Source: Irineochytrium annulatum
Taxonomy: Eukaryota; Chytridiomycota; Chytridiomycetes; Chytridiales; Chytridiaceae
DNA length: 62,371 bases
Assembly: GCA_027600665.1 (NCBI GenBank)
Contig: JADGJL010000038.1
Coordinates: 1-62,371 of the forward strand
Direction: 5' to 3'
Each line of letters opens with the position of its first letter. The first letter of the stretch is position 1. The translations under genes and the position numbers were made by a program. Below the pieces are notes generated by a model. That model was not told the origin of the DNA. It searched no databases and worked only from the letters and a program-made list of their open reading frames with translations. Positions 12,191 to 24,030 of this stretch are shown piece by piece.

Positions 12191-13987
12191 ATGGGCGGCG
12201 CGGAACCGACGATGAGGAACAGGGCTGGCGTCAAGGCCGCCCCCAAGCCGGATGAGAACGTCACCTACCAAAAGGGGAAGACTTGGGGTCGAGCAAGAGG
12301 TGAGATCTGCTGGGTGCCTGGCTTCGCGGTCGGTGACTGATGCTCGCTCCATCTTCCAGACGTCGGCATGGGGACGATCCTGTCATCCCTGACTATCATG
12401 CTGACCTGCCCCATCCTCGTCATCTACTTTTGGCGCGCGTGCACCACGTTCTCCTGCGACCTGGTGCAGCCCGCGCAGCCGCTGATCGACATGGCCTTGA
12501 GCGGGCAGTTCGACGCTGGGAAGGTGGTGGATTGGGTTCTCGGCCTGCTGCCGACGCCGACGAAAGGTGGGTGTTGTCACTGAGGTGTTAGGTTGCTAAC
12601 ACGACGTGTGTAGAGGGTTTCGCTCTCTACTTCGGCTGGCTGGCATTTCAGGCGTTCCTTTTCGCCTACCTGCCTGGACCTGCCGGTTATGGTCAGACGA
12701 CTCCGGCTGGCTACACGCTGAAGTACATCGTAAGTCCCTCTTGTCCCTTTTTCTCGCCCGTTGCTAATGGCGCCTAACTCGCGATCAGGTCAACGGTCTT
12801 CTCGCCTGGTTCGTCACCCACGCCCTCTACTTTGGCGCGTCCGTCGGGCTCGGCCTTTTCGACCCCGCCCTGGTCCACGACCATTGGGGAGCGCTTCTCG
12901 TCGCCGCCAACTCCTACGGCTACTTCCTCACACTCTTCAGCTACGCCAAGGCCCACCTCGCGCCCACGCACGCCGAGGATCGCAAGTTCACCGGCTCCGT
13001 TATCTACGACCTCTTCATGGGCATCGAATTCAACCCGCGTCTCGGCGAGCTGTTCGACTTCAAGCTCTTCCACAACGGGCGGCCGGGGATCGTGGCGTGG
13101 ACGCTCATCAATGGGTCTTTCGCCATGGCGCAGTATAGGGAGCTGGGATACATTACGAACTCCATGATCTTGTTAAACGTGCTGCATGCGATTTACGTGC
13201 TGGACTTTTTCAAGCATGAGGATTGGTACTTGAGGACGATCGACATCTGCCACGACCACTTCGGCTTCTGTAAGTCCTTTTTACTTGACCGGCTGTTCCG
13301 AAGATGTTCGGTCCTTTTTGCTAACCGCCACTTCCATCAATTTAGACCTCGCCTGGGGCGACAGCGTCTGGCTCCCGTATATGTACACGCTCCAGTCCCA
13401 CTTCCTCGTCCGCCAACGCGTCGACATGTCTTGGCCCTACTTCTGTGCGACTCTCGCCATCGGCCTGTCGGGGTACTACATCTTCCGCAAGGTTAACAAC
13501 CAGAAGGACCTCGTCAGGGCCACCGACGGCAAGTGCAACATTTGGGGCCGCCCTGCCAAGGTTATCCGCACCGAATTTGAGACGAGCGACGGCAAGATCC
13601 ATAGGTCCCTCCTGCTCGTTTCCGGCTTCTGGGGTTCGTATTGTCTTTCCATGATGGTGCTGGTTTGCTGATAGCGTGTGAACCTCATACAGGCGTTTCT
13701 CGTCACTTTAATTACGTCGGCGACCTCCTGATTTCGCTCGCCATGTGCATGACCTGCGGCACGGGCTACCTCCTTCCCTACTTCTACGTCGTCTACATGA
13801 CCATCCTCCTCGTCCACCGAATTCACCGGGACGACGCCCGCTGCAGGGGCAAGTACGGAAAGTACTGGGACCAATACTGCAAGGAGGTGCCTTACAAGGT
13901 AACTTTGCTCTTCTCTTCTCGTTGTATAGCGAAATAGCATGCTAACTCTTCTGATGATTTTTACAGCTGATCCCCTTCATTTTCTAA
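12191..13987 (+). CDS. DHCR7: sterol delta-7 reductase (DHCR7 type)
   Basis: DHCR7 is an ER membrane enzyme that reduces the C7-C8 double bond of sterols with NADPH; in animals it makes cholesterol. Seven exons (12191-12299, 12360-12566, 12614-12729, 12789-13269, 13346-13633, 13693-13898, 13967-13987) splice in phase to 475 residues. Family signatures: [86 protein letters not shown] and the ending [24 protein letters not shown]. Several hydrophobic segments span the protein. The NQKD and RHFNYVGD blocks separate it from the related Erg24 and Erg4 reductases less clearly than the FNPR..FDFK and HDHFG blocks do, and these match DHCR7. Most ergosterol-making fungi lack this step. Confidence 0.93.
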
Positions 13988-14665
13988 CCCGATTTATCAC
14001 TTTAAACTTTTGGCCCTTGGATCGTTGTTGCTGCCCTGTCTTTAGTCTCTTTAAAATTCCTTCGTCCTTGTATTTTTTTTGGGTTGATGTGCATGCTTAG
14101 GTTAACGGGGTCGTGTCATTTATGCTTAAGTAAACTCCCATTATCAGTAATCACTTGTTCAATATACCGAACAATTATAAAGTCTGGTCGCGCACGTAAT
14201 GTGAATCTTCTTAACTTAAAAGGCCAAATTAACGCGACAAGCAGTTATTCACAACGAAATAATTTTAGCATGACAAAGAAAACAAAACTAAGCCATGACA
14301 GTGATTGTAGACGCCCCAGCACCAAGGATGTGCTTAAATCAAATGATACCAGTTGAAGGCAGATGTACAGATATGCAAATAACAAAGTATTGAGACAAAC
14401 TGTTGTAGAGTAGGCACAAAACGTCAAGCAGTGGCGAACATCGTTTCATCCGCAGAGGTACACAAAGATATATATCAACGATTACGTGTATTCGCTTGTT
14501 CTATTAACAACATAAAATTACTGTTCGGGCTAACACTTCTCATCAGCGGGGTTGGTTTGACTTGTGAGCTCTCCACGAAAAAAGCGAGCCCAGCGTGAAG
14601 CCAAGAAGCTTTCTCGATTCACAAAGCTCTTGAATCCAGCTGCCATGAAAACAATCCGTGGCCGC
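13988..14665. other. AT-rich 3' convergent intergenic region
   Basis: About 680 AT-rich bases separate the convergent 3' ends of the sterol reductase and AP-2 sigma genes. Only short motif-free frames are present. Both 3' UTRs probably lie here. Confidence 0.5.
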
Positions 14666-15257
14666 TCAATCGAGTTTGTCCAGCATATCCAACCGGCTCA
14701 GGATAACGCTTTTACTGCAACGGCTTTAGAAAAAGAAACTATAAGCAAAATAAACCTCGTCTCCTGTATCTCTCCAGCAAGGAAACACTCGTCGAGAATG
14801 CTGTAGACCTTGTAGAAGTTGAAGACGAGGTCCAACTCGCAGACGTTTCGAAAAAACTGGTCTAGGACCTCAACGAAAAAATGAATGGCCTCCAAGTACG
14901 CGAGCTCGTTGTCGTTTGTATCAACGCAAAAGCAGAAGAAAAGACCCGCGTATCTCCGGTAGACAATTTTATAATTCCGGTACTGGGGAAAGATGAGTAA
15001 AAAGATTTTACGTGAATTTTGAAGGACCTAACCTCGATGAAGTTTGATTGATATTTCTGATCCCTCCCCGCGATCAGCTTGTGCACCTCGCTCTTCAGCT
15101 TCAGCTTCTCTTCGTCCTCGAACGGCATGTACCACTTCTCCAGCCTCGTCTTCCCCTGACGATTCTGGACCAGAATAAACCTGATCTTTTGCACACCAAG
15201 CACATCAGGTCAGTTGCAATCGACCAAGAAAGAAGACCAAGCTAGCTCAGATACCAT
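14666..15257 (-). CDS. APS2: AP-2 clathrin adaptor sigma subunit
   Basis: The small sigma subunit completes the AP-2 adaptor that links clathrin to plasma-membrane cargo. Joined exons give [71 protein letters not shown] and [18 protein letters not shown], ending in LDKLD. This covers the family's full length of about 142 residues, and the block [18 protein letters not shown] is closer to AP-2 than to AP-1 or AP-3 sigma. The first exon appears to be the ATG alone (15255-15257) followed by a GTATCT donor, giving Met-Ile-Arg as in other species. Its start is only 98 bases from the IFT20 start, so the two genes probably share a promoter region. Confidence 0.93.
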
Positions 15258-15355
15258 ATCCGCGTTCTTGATGAGGAATCCAGATCAGCAACCGCCATGC
15301 GACTTGGTGCCCAGAACCACACTTTGACGATCACGATCTGTGAAGCTATCTCAGC
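15258..15355. promoter_or_regulatory. bidirectional promoter between AP-2 sigma and IFT20
   Basis: The start codons of two divergent genes are 98 bases apart, so both promoters must fit in this interval or overlap the 5' ends. No clear TATA box is visible. The shared-promoter idea is inferred from spacing alone. Confidence 0.5.
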
Positions 15356-15802
15356 ATGGACGACTTCGACACGGCCATCTCGTTCGACGAGTTCAGCAAG
15401 ATCCGCATCCTCCCGAGCCAGCACTACGAAGAATCGGAGCATTTGAAGGATGAGTGCCGGGAGTTCACTCAAAGTAAAGTCCATCTGCCATTTTTATGTT
15501 TCCGCTCTTCCCATTGCTGATGCTTTTATCAAGAAATCGGCGACTTCAACACTATCGTTCAATCCTTTCTCGACGTCCTGGTCGAGAAATCCGAGCAGAT
15601 CGAACAGGAGAAGCTGCGGGCCATTGGGCTCCGGAACAAGGTGGAGTCGGAGGTTGGCAGGCGGAGCGCCCAGGTGACGCAGTACCACCTGCTCATTAAG
15701 GAGAGGCAGGCGGAGATGGAACGGCTGGCGGTGCAGGCCGACTCGCTGCAAAGCGTGCTGGCGGAGCAACAGCGGCTGATTGAGTCGTTGTCGTCCAAGT
15801 AA
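15356..15802 (+). CDS. IFT20: intraflagellar transport protein IFT20
   Basis: IFT20 is a small coiled-coil subunit of the IFT-B complex that carries building blocks along the flagellum, with a Golgi-linked pool in animals. Two exons (15356-15473, 15534-15802) give about 128 residues, the family's usual length. Recognisable blocks are ISFDEFSKIRILPSQHYE, LKDECREFTQKIGDFNTIV, EKSEQIEQEKLRAIGLRNKV and an all-helical remainder with heptad-like spacing (LIKERQAEMERLAVQ). Its presence indicates that the organism builds a flagellum, which points to a zoosporic fungus. The similarity is moderate but collinear over the whole length. Confidence 0.85.
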
Positions 15803-16155
15803 TGCCAGCCTATCGCGCCTTATTGCATTGTGCACTTGAGGAATGCATCCATCTTGTTATCAATACATACTTGATCATTTTAATGTCGTTGACTACGCTT
15901 TTTACAGGTATTACAGTTATCATTTAGTCAAGTGGGATGTACGTGAACAAAGGAAAGGAAAGGACACGAGAAATGAACTAACTACTTGGATTTGTCAAAG
16001 AGAACTATAAAGACAACTTCTGCATACAAAAAAGGAAAAAAATATAACCTAGAAAGCCGAATTCGGCAAAGTAAAGAAGCAACGAAGGTTGTTAGTGTCT
16101 TTGAGATTGTCATTTGCGTAAGTAGAATCATTGCATTCGCAAGCCCGAATCGGCT
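15803..16155. other. convergent intergenic region
   Basis: About 350 AT-rich bases lie between the 3' ends of IFT20 and the SAP-domain gene. No gene is seen; probably two 3' UTRs. Confidence 0.5.
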
Positions 16156-18669
16156 TTACATTGAACCGTTGAAGTCACTCGACCCAACTACGAGAAAAAG
16201 CAATTTAATAACGCAAATTGAAAGCAGCTCCTCTCGAACTCACCATCAATGTTCATCGCCATGGTCCCAGTCGTCAGCTCCAGCACCGACCCCGTCAGCT
16301 GATTAGAGGGATACACAATCCCCGCCGTCAAGCTCCTCATGAACCCCTCCTCCTCCGCCGACAACATCCCACCACCCGTGGGCATCACGACCGCGCTCTG
16401 TGGCTCCCCGTACATCGACTGCATCTGCTGCTGTGGGTGCTGCAACTGCTGATGCTGCGCCAGCCTCGACCCGAGCGCCGACGGCGTAAACGTTGTCGCG
16501 AGCGGTGCGAGCTCGTTCGCCAGCATCCGCCTCCTACCGACACCCGCCCCGCCCGGGCCCGGAGCCCCGTCCTGCGTCTGCAGCGCCGCCATCGTCGGGC
16601 TGTTGCCCACGGACGTCGACGAAGACGGCATCATGCGCTGCGCCAACGCCGGGGCGGCCGGTACGTGATTGATCGGGCCCAGGTCCTCAAGGCGCGGTCG
16701 GATGCCGCGATCCGAGTGGGACCTTTGCCGACCGAGGCTGGACCGGACGAGACTCGACCGCTTCGGTGACATGGGTGCGGCCCCAGCGCCGGCCGATAGC
16801 GGGCTCGGCTGGGAATACGTGCTGGCGGACGACGCTGTGGAGGAGCTCGGGCTAGGGTGAGAGAGGTGATGTGCCGAATGCGGTGACGAGCTCAGCAGCG
16901 CTGAGGAGGGTGAGTTAGTCGTCGAGTGCAGGGAGTTGGTGGATCCGTTCGAGTTGGTCGTCGACGGGCTGGAGGACGATCGCGAGATGAGCGAGTGCAT
17001 GATGAGGCTGTGATGGCGCGCGGCGGCTGACAATGGCGGTGACGCCGTCGCGACGCTCGACGCATGGAGGCTCGGGTTGCTGCCACCGCCGCCTTGCGGG
17101 ATGAACAGCGGGTGTCTCGGATCCTCTTCGGGTCTGAGTGTGCCGTCGCGCCGGGCGTTGCAGACGCGAATTTCATCCTGGAGGCGCTGAACGAGGAGGG
17201 CCTTCTTGCCAGACGACGGAAGGGACCGCATGCGTAGGTGCTCTTTGAGCTCCGCAACGGTCACGTCGTCGAAGTTAATTGCGCGGAGGTCGTCGTCCAG
17301 CTTTCTGAAGATCTCCTCGGGCGTCGGCGGTGGGGAGTTAGCGCCGGTATTGTTGTTGCCGGCGCGTGTGCTACTGAGGGGCATGATCGGGATGCGGGCA
17401 AGCGAGGGCGGTGTGCCAGGTGCGGAGGAAGCGCCGGAGTCGTTATTAGGGGAAGCGGAGTAAGGGAGGAAGTCGGAATTAAGGCGGTGCTGGTGCTGCG
17501 CGGTGAACGGGAACGAGAGAGGCTGAGCCTGGGAAGCTATCGCGGTGGCGGCTGTGTTGTTTTGGTAATAAAAGCCTTGGGTATGCAGGCCGTCTCCAAA
17601 CGGTGACGACGGGATGGGTGATAGTTGAGAAGTCCCATCGCCGTGCGGGCCGGCGACAGAGTTGCTAGAGCCGTTGAGCGACGGTGGGTTCGACATGTAG
17701 GCCTTCATAACGGTCTTAGCGTTCGAGTTCGGGATCGTGAGCGCGCGCTTCCGCCTCTGGACCGTCTCAACCGACCTCCTGAGGTCGTTCTGCATCAGCC
17801 GCGCCCCGGGAGAAGGACCCATGTTAGAACCGTTAAGGCCGCCGGCGCTGCCAGGGCTGATCATATTCATCGCGTGCGAGGACATAATGGTGCCGTCCGG
17901 ATTCATAATGGCGTTCGACTCTGGTGAGATAGGCCGAGGTGACGGGTAGTGGAAGAAGAGGGCGGAATTTGCCGAGTGGGCCGAGGACGCCTGCGAGATG
18001 GTGGACATGTCGGAGGAAAGGAGTGGGGCGGAGGAGGCAATAGAGGAAACGTCAGACTCCTTGTCCGTGCGGGGTATAAAGAGCGGGGTGAGCCTGCTAT
18101 CGAGAATTGTGCCGTCCGCGGTCTCGAACTGCACCTGTTAAGTAACGGGTTAACGGCGAAAGTAAAGCGATGAAAGCCAGGATAAAGACCTGCTGCTGCT
18201 CCAAGCTCATCGACGCCCAGGTGTTGTTCTTCAACTGTGAGTCGCCCCAGTCCAGACCTGCCATCGAGCCATTATGAGCGACACCTCCGCTCGCAGGCTG
18301 ATGCACGTTAATGGCCGGGTTCCAGGCCCCCGAGCCCACGGGACCAGCCGAGCTCAGGCCATGCAGCTGCTCCAGATGCATCAACAGCTCCGTTTGGTGT
18401 GCGTCCTTTCCACCGGCGTAAGTCGGGAACGCGGCGCCGGACCCCAAACCCCCATTCGCAAGGCCGCCGTTCCCCATATGTTGCTGCTGCTGGTGCTGAA
18501 GGTTCTCAATGAAGCTGTTGAGGTCGAGCATGCCCATTTGCGCCCCATTGCCCATTGTGGAGCTGCCCAGCCCGGCAGGCCCCTCCGGCGTGAACGGAGA
18601 CGTGTCCATCAGCATGTCGCCGGCCCCGTCAGCTCCCGGCATAGCGCCGTCGTGGTTAAGGTAGGCCAT
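16156..18669 (-). CDS. SAP-domain protein, long low-complexity regions
   Basis: The SAP motif is a helix-turn-helix that binds AT-rich DNA in chromatin or RNA-processing proteins. A first exon starts MAYLNHDGAMPGADGAGD (18669); an ATG at 18801 is also possible. It joins VQFETADGTILDSRLTPLF after an intron of about 55 nt. Around 17180-17290 the protein reads VAELKEHLRMRSLPSSGKKA and LLVQRLQDEI, a good SAP motif. The rest is rich in Ser, Pro, Gly, Asn and Gln, with QQQQH runs near the N-terminus. At the end, either the frame runs on to a stop at 16188 or a 58-nt intron joins NID to VGSSDFNGSM (stop 16156); I prefer the spliced form. A co-regulator is likely, but the partner is unknown. Confidence 0.75.
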
Positions 18670-18801
18670 TACCGATCGAGGTCGTCTGACAGGAACCTGC
18701 CAAGAGGCTTCGAGTGGAAATTGACGAGGTTGTCCGCCGCAGGTGAATCTCGGAGGTGACGGCCCCACGGGGGGTGCACCAGGAATCGGAGGTAGCGACA
18801 C

Positions 18802-20698
18802 TGGCCCGGGCGATGTGGTCGGCTAGCAGTCGGATGCGGTAAATGAGGCGCGAGGGTCCCGGCGGATGATGGCGCGGCCGAAGTTGTGTGCAAAGGTCGA
18901 ACCCGCCAAATATAGCCCCTAATATCAGTGACAACCGGCGCCCCACTCACTAATGATGACCGCGATGCAGTGCCTCGGGGAGTTAGTGGTAGCGTGGGAG
19001 GAACGGCGTCGCTGACTCGGTGGAGTTAAGTACTCCAGTCTGAGATCGCGGTCGCGCTTGTTGCCGCGATGTCGCGACGGGGCCACGAAGTACAAGCTAT
19101 AATACAAAGGAGAAGAGAATCGTCTTTGACGAGGTGCCAGTATCTACTTTGAATCCTTGTCACGGATTGCATGCACGAGGTTTCTGCGTGAGGCACGGAC
19201 GGCACGCGATGTCATGCCCGCCTTTCCTTCTTCATTTCGGCTGCTGAGCTTTCTTGTGATCGCAGTCAGGGCCGAGACGCGTCTCAGCGAGAAAAGAGCA
19301 GGGCGGCACATTTCTCCATCCCCAACTTGAGGGCCGGTTGCGAAATGAAGGACATCACGATGGCTAAGTTGCCGTCCTGGGCGAAAGGCAGGTTACGGAG
19401 CCACGATGTCGCGAAAGATTTTTGTGAGCACTTATCCTAAACAGCATACCACATCTTGCTTGTGGCCAGCTGGTCTCCGATGACATCGCTGTCGCTCCCT
19501 CGACCGCCCTTGATCACGAATGCTCGAGGCGTCCAGGACGGTGGTCCGCCTACCGGCAACCCTGTCGTAACTTCTGTGCTGCCTGCTCCGACATGTCGTG
19601 GACGTGCTTCATGGGGCCGAAGCGTGATGTACGCAGATGGGTACAAGTAAAGCGGATCTTTGCACCTCATATCCTCAAAGTGACGGATCTCTCACAGATC
19701 AAGCGTGGGAGGCGTTTGCTCATAGCCCTTTGCAGACATCCAAGTCCGATATTAATACCAGAATCTGACAGGCCGCTTGATTCTACTTACGAGACAACAC
19801 CGGCACTACCGCTGTCGGCGTCAGGAGGCCCTCTGCTGTCGTCGCACGTCGTGGCGCTCCACCTCTCCATTTCGACTTCAAACATAGAATCACCTCCCTT
19901 TCGCCCGGCCGTCTCTGCTGGTCTGACCACTATCACTTTGACCACCCGCTCGTCACCGCCAGATCACGGTCCTGCCGTCAACTACCTTCTCGACTGCGGG
20001 GCCGTCGAATCTTGATCTCGCGGTCAATGGAGAGAGGAACGACGACGAAGGGTGAGTTAGCATCCCTAGTGAAGTACTTGCTGCTCGACGCCGATTTTCT
20101 ATTCCTTTCGTTCTCTGAGCCGCTTTTCCGTCGGCAACACCGCATTCGATTCCAGTGATGCCAACCGTTCTTTACTCAATCTGCCGCTTCCGTTCCGCGC
20201 TCCCTCCCGATTCACAAACCGGTCTCGTCGTGGGGCCCCATCCGTCGTCGTTTGTTGACCGCCGGTGCAACGCTTCAATTGTAATTTATTACATGTACAT
20301 GGTCCACTTCAGCTTGTCGCCTTTCGTTCTGCCAGCTTGATATCCATGGTTTTACTCATTTGTTGTAACTTTCCTCGTTCTTATCGCTCTCACCTGTCTT
20401 GTGTGTTCGCAGCGTTTGGTTGCTGGACGCTTGTTAACAACGACGACGCGCCGACGGGTGGGCTTTTCTGCTGCCGGTATGCGATGATGGGATGCGTGAG
20501 GTTGACGCTTGGGACGTGGGATTTGCGGAAGTGATTTATCATGGGTGTTGGGAGGACGCGATGTTGGTCCCACAGTTCTGTCTTCGTTTGCATAAGATGT
20601 CATTAACTGTGTTCTATATTTAATATACGAGAGTTATGCAAGCCGAAAAGGGAAAGAGTGATGGATGTGCGATGTATATTTGCTGCTAACGAACCTGA
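18802..20698. other. 1.9-kb region with no recognised gene
   Basis: This interval lies upstream of the SAP gene and downstream of CMS1. The longest frame (19593-20015, plus) encodes 140 residues without any motif I know, and several shorter frames overlap it on the other strand. The left part may be promoter and 5' UTR of the SAP gene. No tRNA-like or repeat structure was noticed. Confidence 0.4.
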
Positions 20699-21535
20699 TC
20701 ATTTCAACACTATATCTACATTGTTATCTCTGCAAAGCTTAAAAAGGGCTTTAAGATCATCCGTAAGCTCGGCAATCTCCGCGATGGACCTTGCCTTTTG
20801 GTCGATCGCTGCATCCACCAGTAAGCATGCAAAGCTTTCCACCTTCAACGCATCTAGATCATTGACGACAATAGTTATTACACTGCGATTCTTCTCAACC
20901 ATGTCCCCTACCTTCAGAAACTAGCCTAGCGAGCCTGTTTGGTGTGCCAATGCATATTTGAAAGTTCTTTGACCGCAGGTTCTCAATCTGCTCCTTCAGC
21001 TTCATGTGCCGCGCGAAAAGCTTTGCCACGGTCCCGAACGGTTTCAGCTTCGGGTTCAAAAATATCGCCCGCTCGGCGGAAGCAGTGACGATAATGATTT
21101 TCTTTCCCCGTAATGTGGCTACACCTGTTTAATAATATGATCAGCATCATCGCGTTGTGATCAAAATGTACGCACTGTCTTTCACGTAATCCCTGAAAAT
21201 AAAAGTTGAGTTGAAAACGAGTGGAAGACTGATGGAACGTACGTTATCGTGTCCTCGCCGCTCTCGGGAAAGTCCGCAATGTCGAGACCGAACTTGGCGA
21301 GCGCCGTCGACCTCAGCTCGAGGGTCTTGGCCGGCTTTTGCTTCTTCTTGGCCTTCTTCTGTGCTGATTCTGCGCCATTGCCGGCGGTTGTTGGCTGCTT
21401 CCGTTTTTTCGTTTGCGGCTTCTCGTCGGCGACAGCATCCCCCTCCAGGATTTCACCCTCGAGGGCATCGGCGCTGATGTCGTTGCCCGGATCGTCGTCG
21501 AGGACGAAGTTCCCTTCAAGGTCATCCGCTGACAT
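20699..21535 (-). CDS. CMS1: CMS1-like ribosome-biogenesis protein
   Basis: CMS1 proteins are nucleolar factors linked to small-subunit rRNA processing and have a helicase-like core without the full DEAD-box motifs. Exon 1 (MSADDLEGNFVLDDDPGND..) is acidic, then strongly basic (QKKAKKKQKPAKT). Joined exons continue DYVKDSVATLRGKKIIIVTA, SAERAIFLNPKLKPFGTVAK, LFARHMKLKEQIENL and QICIGTPNRLARLVSED. They end ALKVESFACLLVDAAIDQKA..DNNVDIVLK. The GTPNRL motif followed by the D-x-K-x-R-S block is typical of the family. Three introns of about 50-58 nt splice in phase, giving about 235 residues. It appears intact. The start is 56 bases from a possible divergent small gene. Confidence 0.87.
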
Positions 21536-21591
21536 TGCGTCTATTACTGAGGACCGTCTAAATAGCGGAATGCGCCACTCCTCATGCCCTG

Positions 21592-21907
21592 ATGGATCCC
21601 ACTACCGTTTCTTCCGCGCTAGTGCTCGCCTCCTCAACCAAGCCCGTCACGGCCGAGATCGGCAACTCGGCTTCCACCTGCTTCCCCGCCCCGGTCTTCC
21701 CGGGCTATGACGGCAAGGCGGTCCAAGGGCTCGCCCCGCGTGTCATCACTCCTGTTCCCTGTACTCACCTCCTGGCGACACGTCCACTAAGATGACGGCA
21801 AGCCAGAAAATGATGTGCGAAGAACAGGAGAACAGGAGGCCGCCGCGAAGACTACCATCGCCGTCAATGATCCGGTGCACTTCAACACAGCTCAGCGCGG
21901 CGACTGA
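21592..21907 (+). CDS. possible small two-exon protein, unrecognised
   Basis: MDPTTVSSALVLASSTKPV begins 56 bases from the CMS1 start on the other strand. A GT..AG intron (about 21743-21792) lets it continue GKPENDVRRTGEQEAAAKTT and end NDPVHFNTAQRGD, about 85 residues in total. The composition is plausible for a real protein, but I know no family. An overlapping minus-strand frame (21882-22073) cannot be excluded as the real gene. Confidence 0.3.
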
Positions 21908-22378
21908 CGTCCGGTCCCCGTCCACGCGTCAGCTCGTTGGCTGCCGCCAGCACCCTCTGGCGCGCGAAAAGAAGCGCCCGACCAAAAGCATCGGTCGTGT
22001 CGACGACTTTGTCCGAGGCCAAGCCCGGATTCACTATTTGGCAATCAACTGCTTCCAGCTTGTTTTCGTCCAACCATAAGCATCCGATTCAATCCGCCTA
22101 ACTTGTTAACATGGTTTATTACCGTTCAGAAATCACACAACAGATAAAAATGCTAAACAGAAATGCCGAATGCAGACCCACGCCCAGCGAACCCCAACCC
22201 GTTCAACGGAAACCGTCTACCGTCACGAATCTTCCTCGGCAAGCCACCTTTCCATCCAAACCCTTGCGACGCCCCAAAGCCCAACACTTTGCCCCGTCAC
22301 CGCGTCCCATCTTTCGCCCGCACGATGGCGTCCGCCAGAAGCGCGGGCGACACCCCTGCGACCCCGCGCGAATCCCTT

Positions 22379-23780
22379 TTACTTGATCCTCATGCTCTCG
22401 AGAACGTCATCCTTCTTCTGCTGGATTTGGTCCCTGATCTCGTCCCTCGTCGCGTCGTACGCCGCGATGTTGGCCTGGTTCATCGGGTTCTCGGGGCTCT
22501 TCTTCCACTTCTTTTGCAGCATTTGTTCTTTCAAAGGAACATTAATGGGATGTTCGCGTAGGCAATGCATGATGATGGCTGAGAAATAAGCTCGCATACG
22601 CTCCACCTCATGGTCGCTTCGCTCCAATTCCTCGATCAAGCTCTCCCTCATAAGTCATCCATAAACCACCCCACTTCTCCGCATCCCTCAAAAACCACTT
22701 ACTCAGTTGACTCAGCCTCAGGTTCGGGTTCTCCTCCTTCAGCAGCGGCATCTCTCTCTCCTCGAACGCGGCCCAAGCACTCTTCATCCTCTTCTCCGGG
22801 TGCTTCTCCACGCCTCCTTTGCTCGCCGGCGCGCCAGCCATATGGCTGGTGTCCTTGCTTGAGACCTCGAGCAAATCGATGGCGTTCTCGATGCCAGAAG
22901 CCGCAAAGCTCTCGAGGCCGGACCGGCTATCGGAAGCGTAAGACTCGACGGCGGCGGTCTTCTTGGCGGCCGTTTTGGAGGAACCCTTCGTGGCAAGGGG
23001 CTTGGAGGGGAGGGCGGATTCTTCGGCAGCTAGGAGGGCGTCTCTGTTTTGATTAAAGAATTCATTAAATGCAAAGCCTGTGAAGGAAAGATCGGTGAAG
23101 ATGTGGGCAAAGAAGGCACGAGCAGGGAAGTCGAAGGTACTATAACGCGTGGTGAGGAGAGAATGATGATGCACAGAATGCATGGGACAAAGTTGCATCA
23201 CCGCTCCCATGACGACATGAGCCTCGCCCAACCAAACGCCGTCGCCCATCATTTTTACATACAAGTGCTCGCTCGCCATCTCTCGAATACGCTACATACC
23301 TCTCAGCCTTTTTAGCCGCAGCTTCCTGCTTCTTCCTCAGCTCCTCCTCCTTCTTATCTACTTTAGCACCCTTGCTCCACTTCTCCTGCTCCTCCTCCTC
23401 CGCCTTCGCAGCAGCCTTCTTCCCCTTGACCTCCTCATTCGCGGCCTTCCTCTCCATTGCTGTCCAATATGACGTTAAGTACGTGGGTGGGTCGCGGACG
23501 AAAGCAGTGCCCGCCGAGCATCCAACAACCAAAAAATCACCGCCAACAATCGTAATCCCTGCACAAAACCACAGCGGCCGACGACCTCGGTCCTCCACAC
23601 ATCTCCCGTCACCTCCCTCGTCCTGTGCTATCCAGCACCTGAGCGACAGACTCCGCCACAGCAACCATCCAACGTCGCTCAAGACTCACCAGCTACGACC
23701 TGCATCGAGGAAGAGAGAAGTTAGCAACGTCAGCATCAAAGTCGTCCAAGTCGTGAGAGTACCTGTCGCTTTGGCGGCAT
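22379..23780 (-). CDS. CCDC124: CCDC124/Lso2-type ribosome hibernation factor
   Basis: CCDC124 and yeast Lso2 bind empty 80S ribosomes and help translation restart. The first exon is only 18 nt (MPPKRQ, start 23780). A 10-nt micro-exon (23701-23710) follows, giving VVA. A long helical exon comes next (AMERKAANEEVKGKKAAAKA, then KWSKGAKVDKKEEELRKKQE). Later exons read AERDALLAAEESALPSKPL, KHPEKRMKSAWAAFEEREMP, LLKEENPNLRLSQLKQ and KKWKKSPENPMNQANIAAYD. These match the family's conserved C-terminal domain and end at ESMRIK. All splice phases agree. The intron between exons 4 and 5 (about 22540-22660) contains in-frame sequence that could be mistaken for coding. Length is about 235 residues, normal for the family. 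Confidence 0.9.
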
Positions 23781-24030
23781 CCTTTTCACGCTGTCCGCAG
23801 AAAACTCGGGAATGAAAATAGTCTATTAAAATAAAGAGCCGTCTTGACTTGCAACCACGCAAAGGATTTGGGTCGACGGCGCAGGACTTGCCGGGGGAAA
23901 AGCTGGTCTGCCTTGCAGTGAAGATGCTTTGTGATGCAATTTTCGTCGATTTGACGCGGCCACAGTTCCATTCATCTGAAACACGGTGGAACAAGCTTGA
24001 TGTTGGTCTGGGAGGGACACAGCTCTTTCC

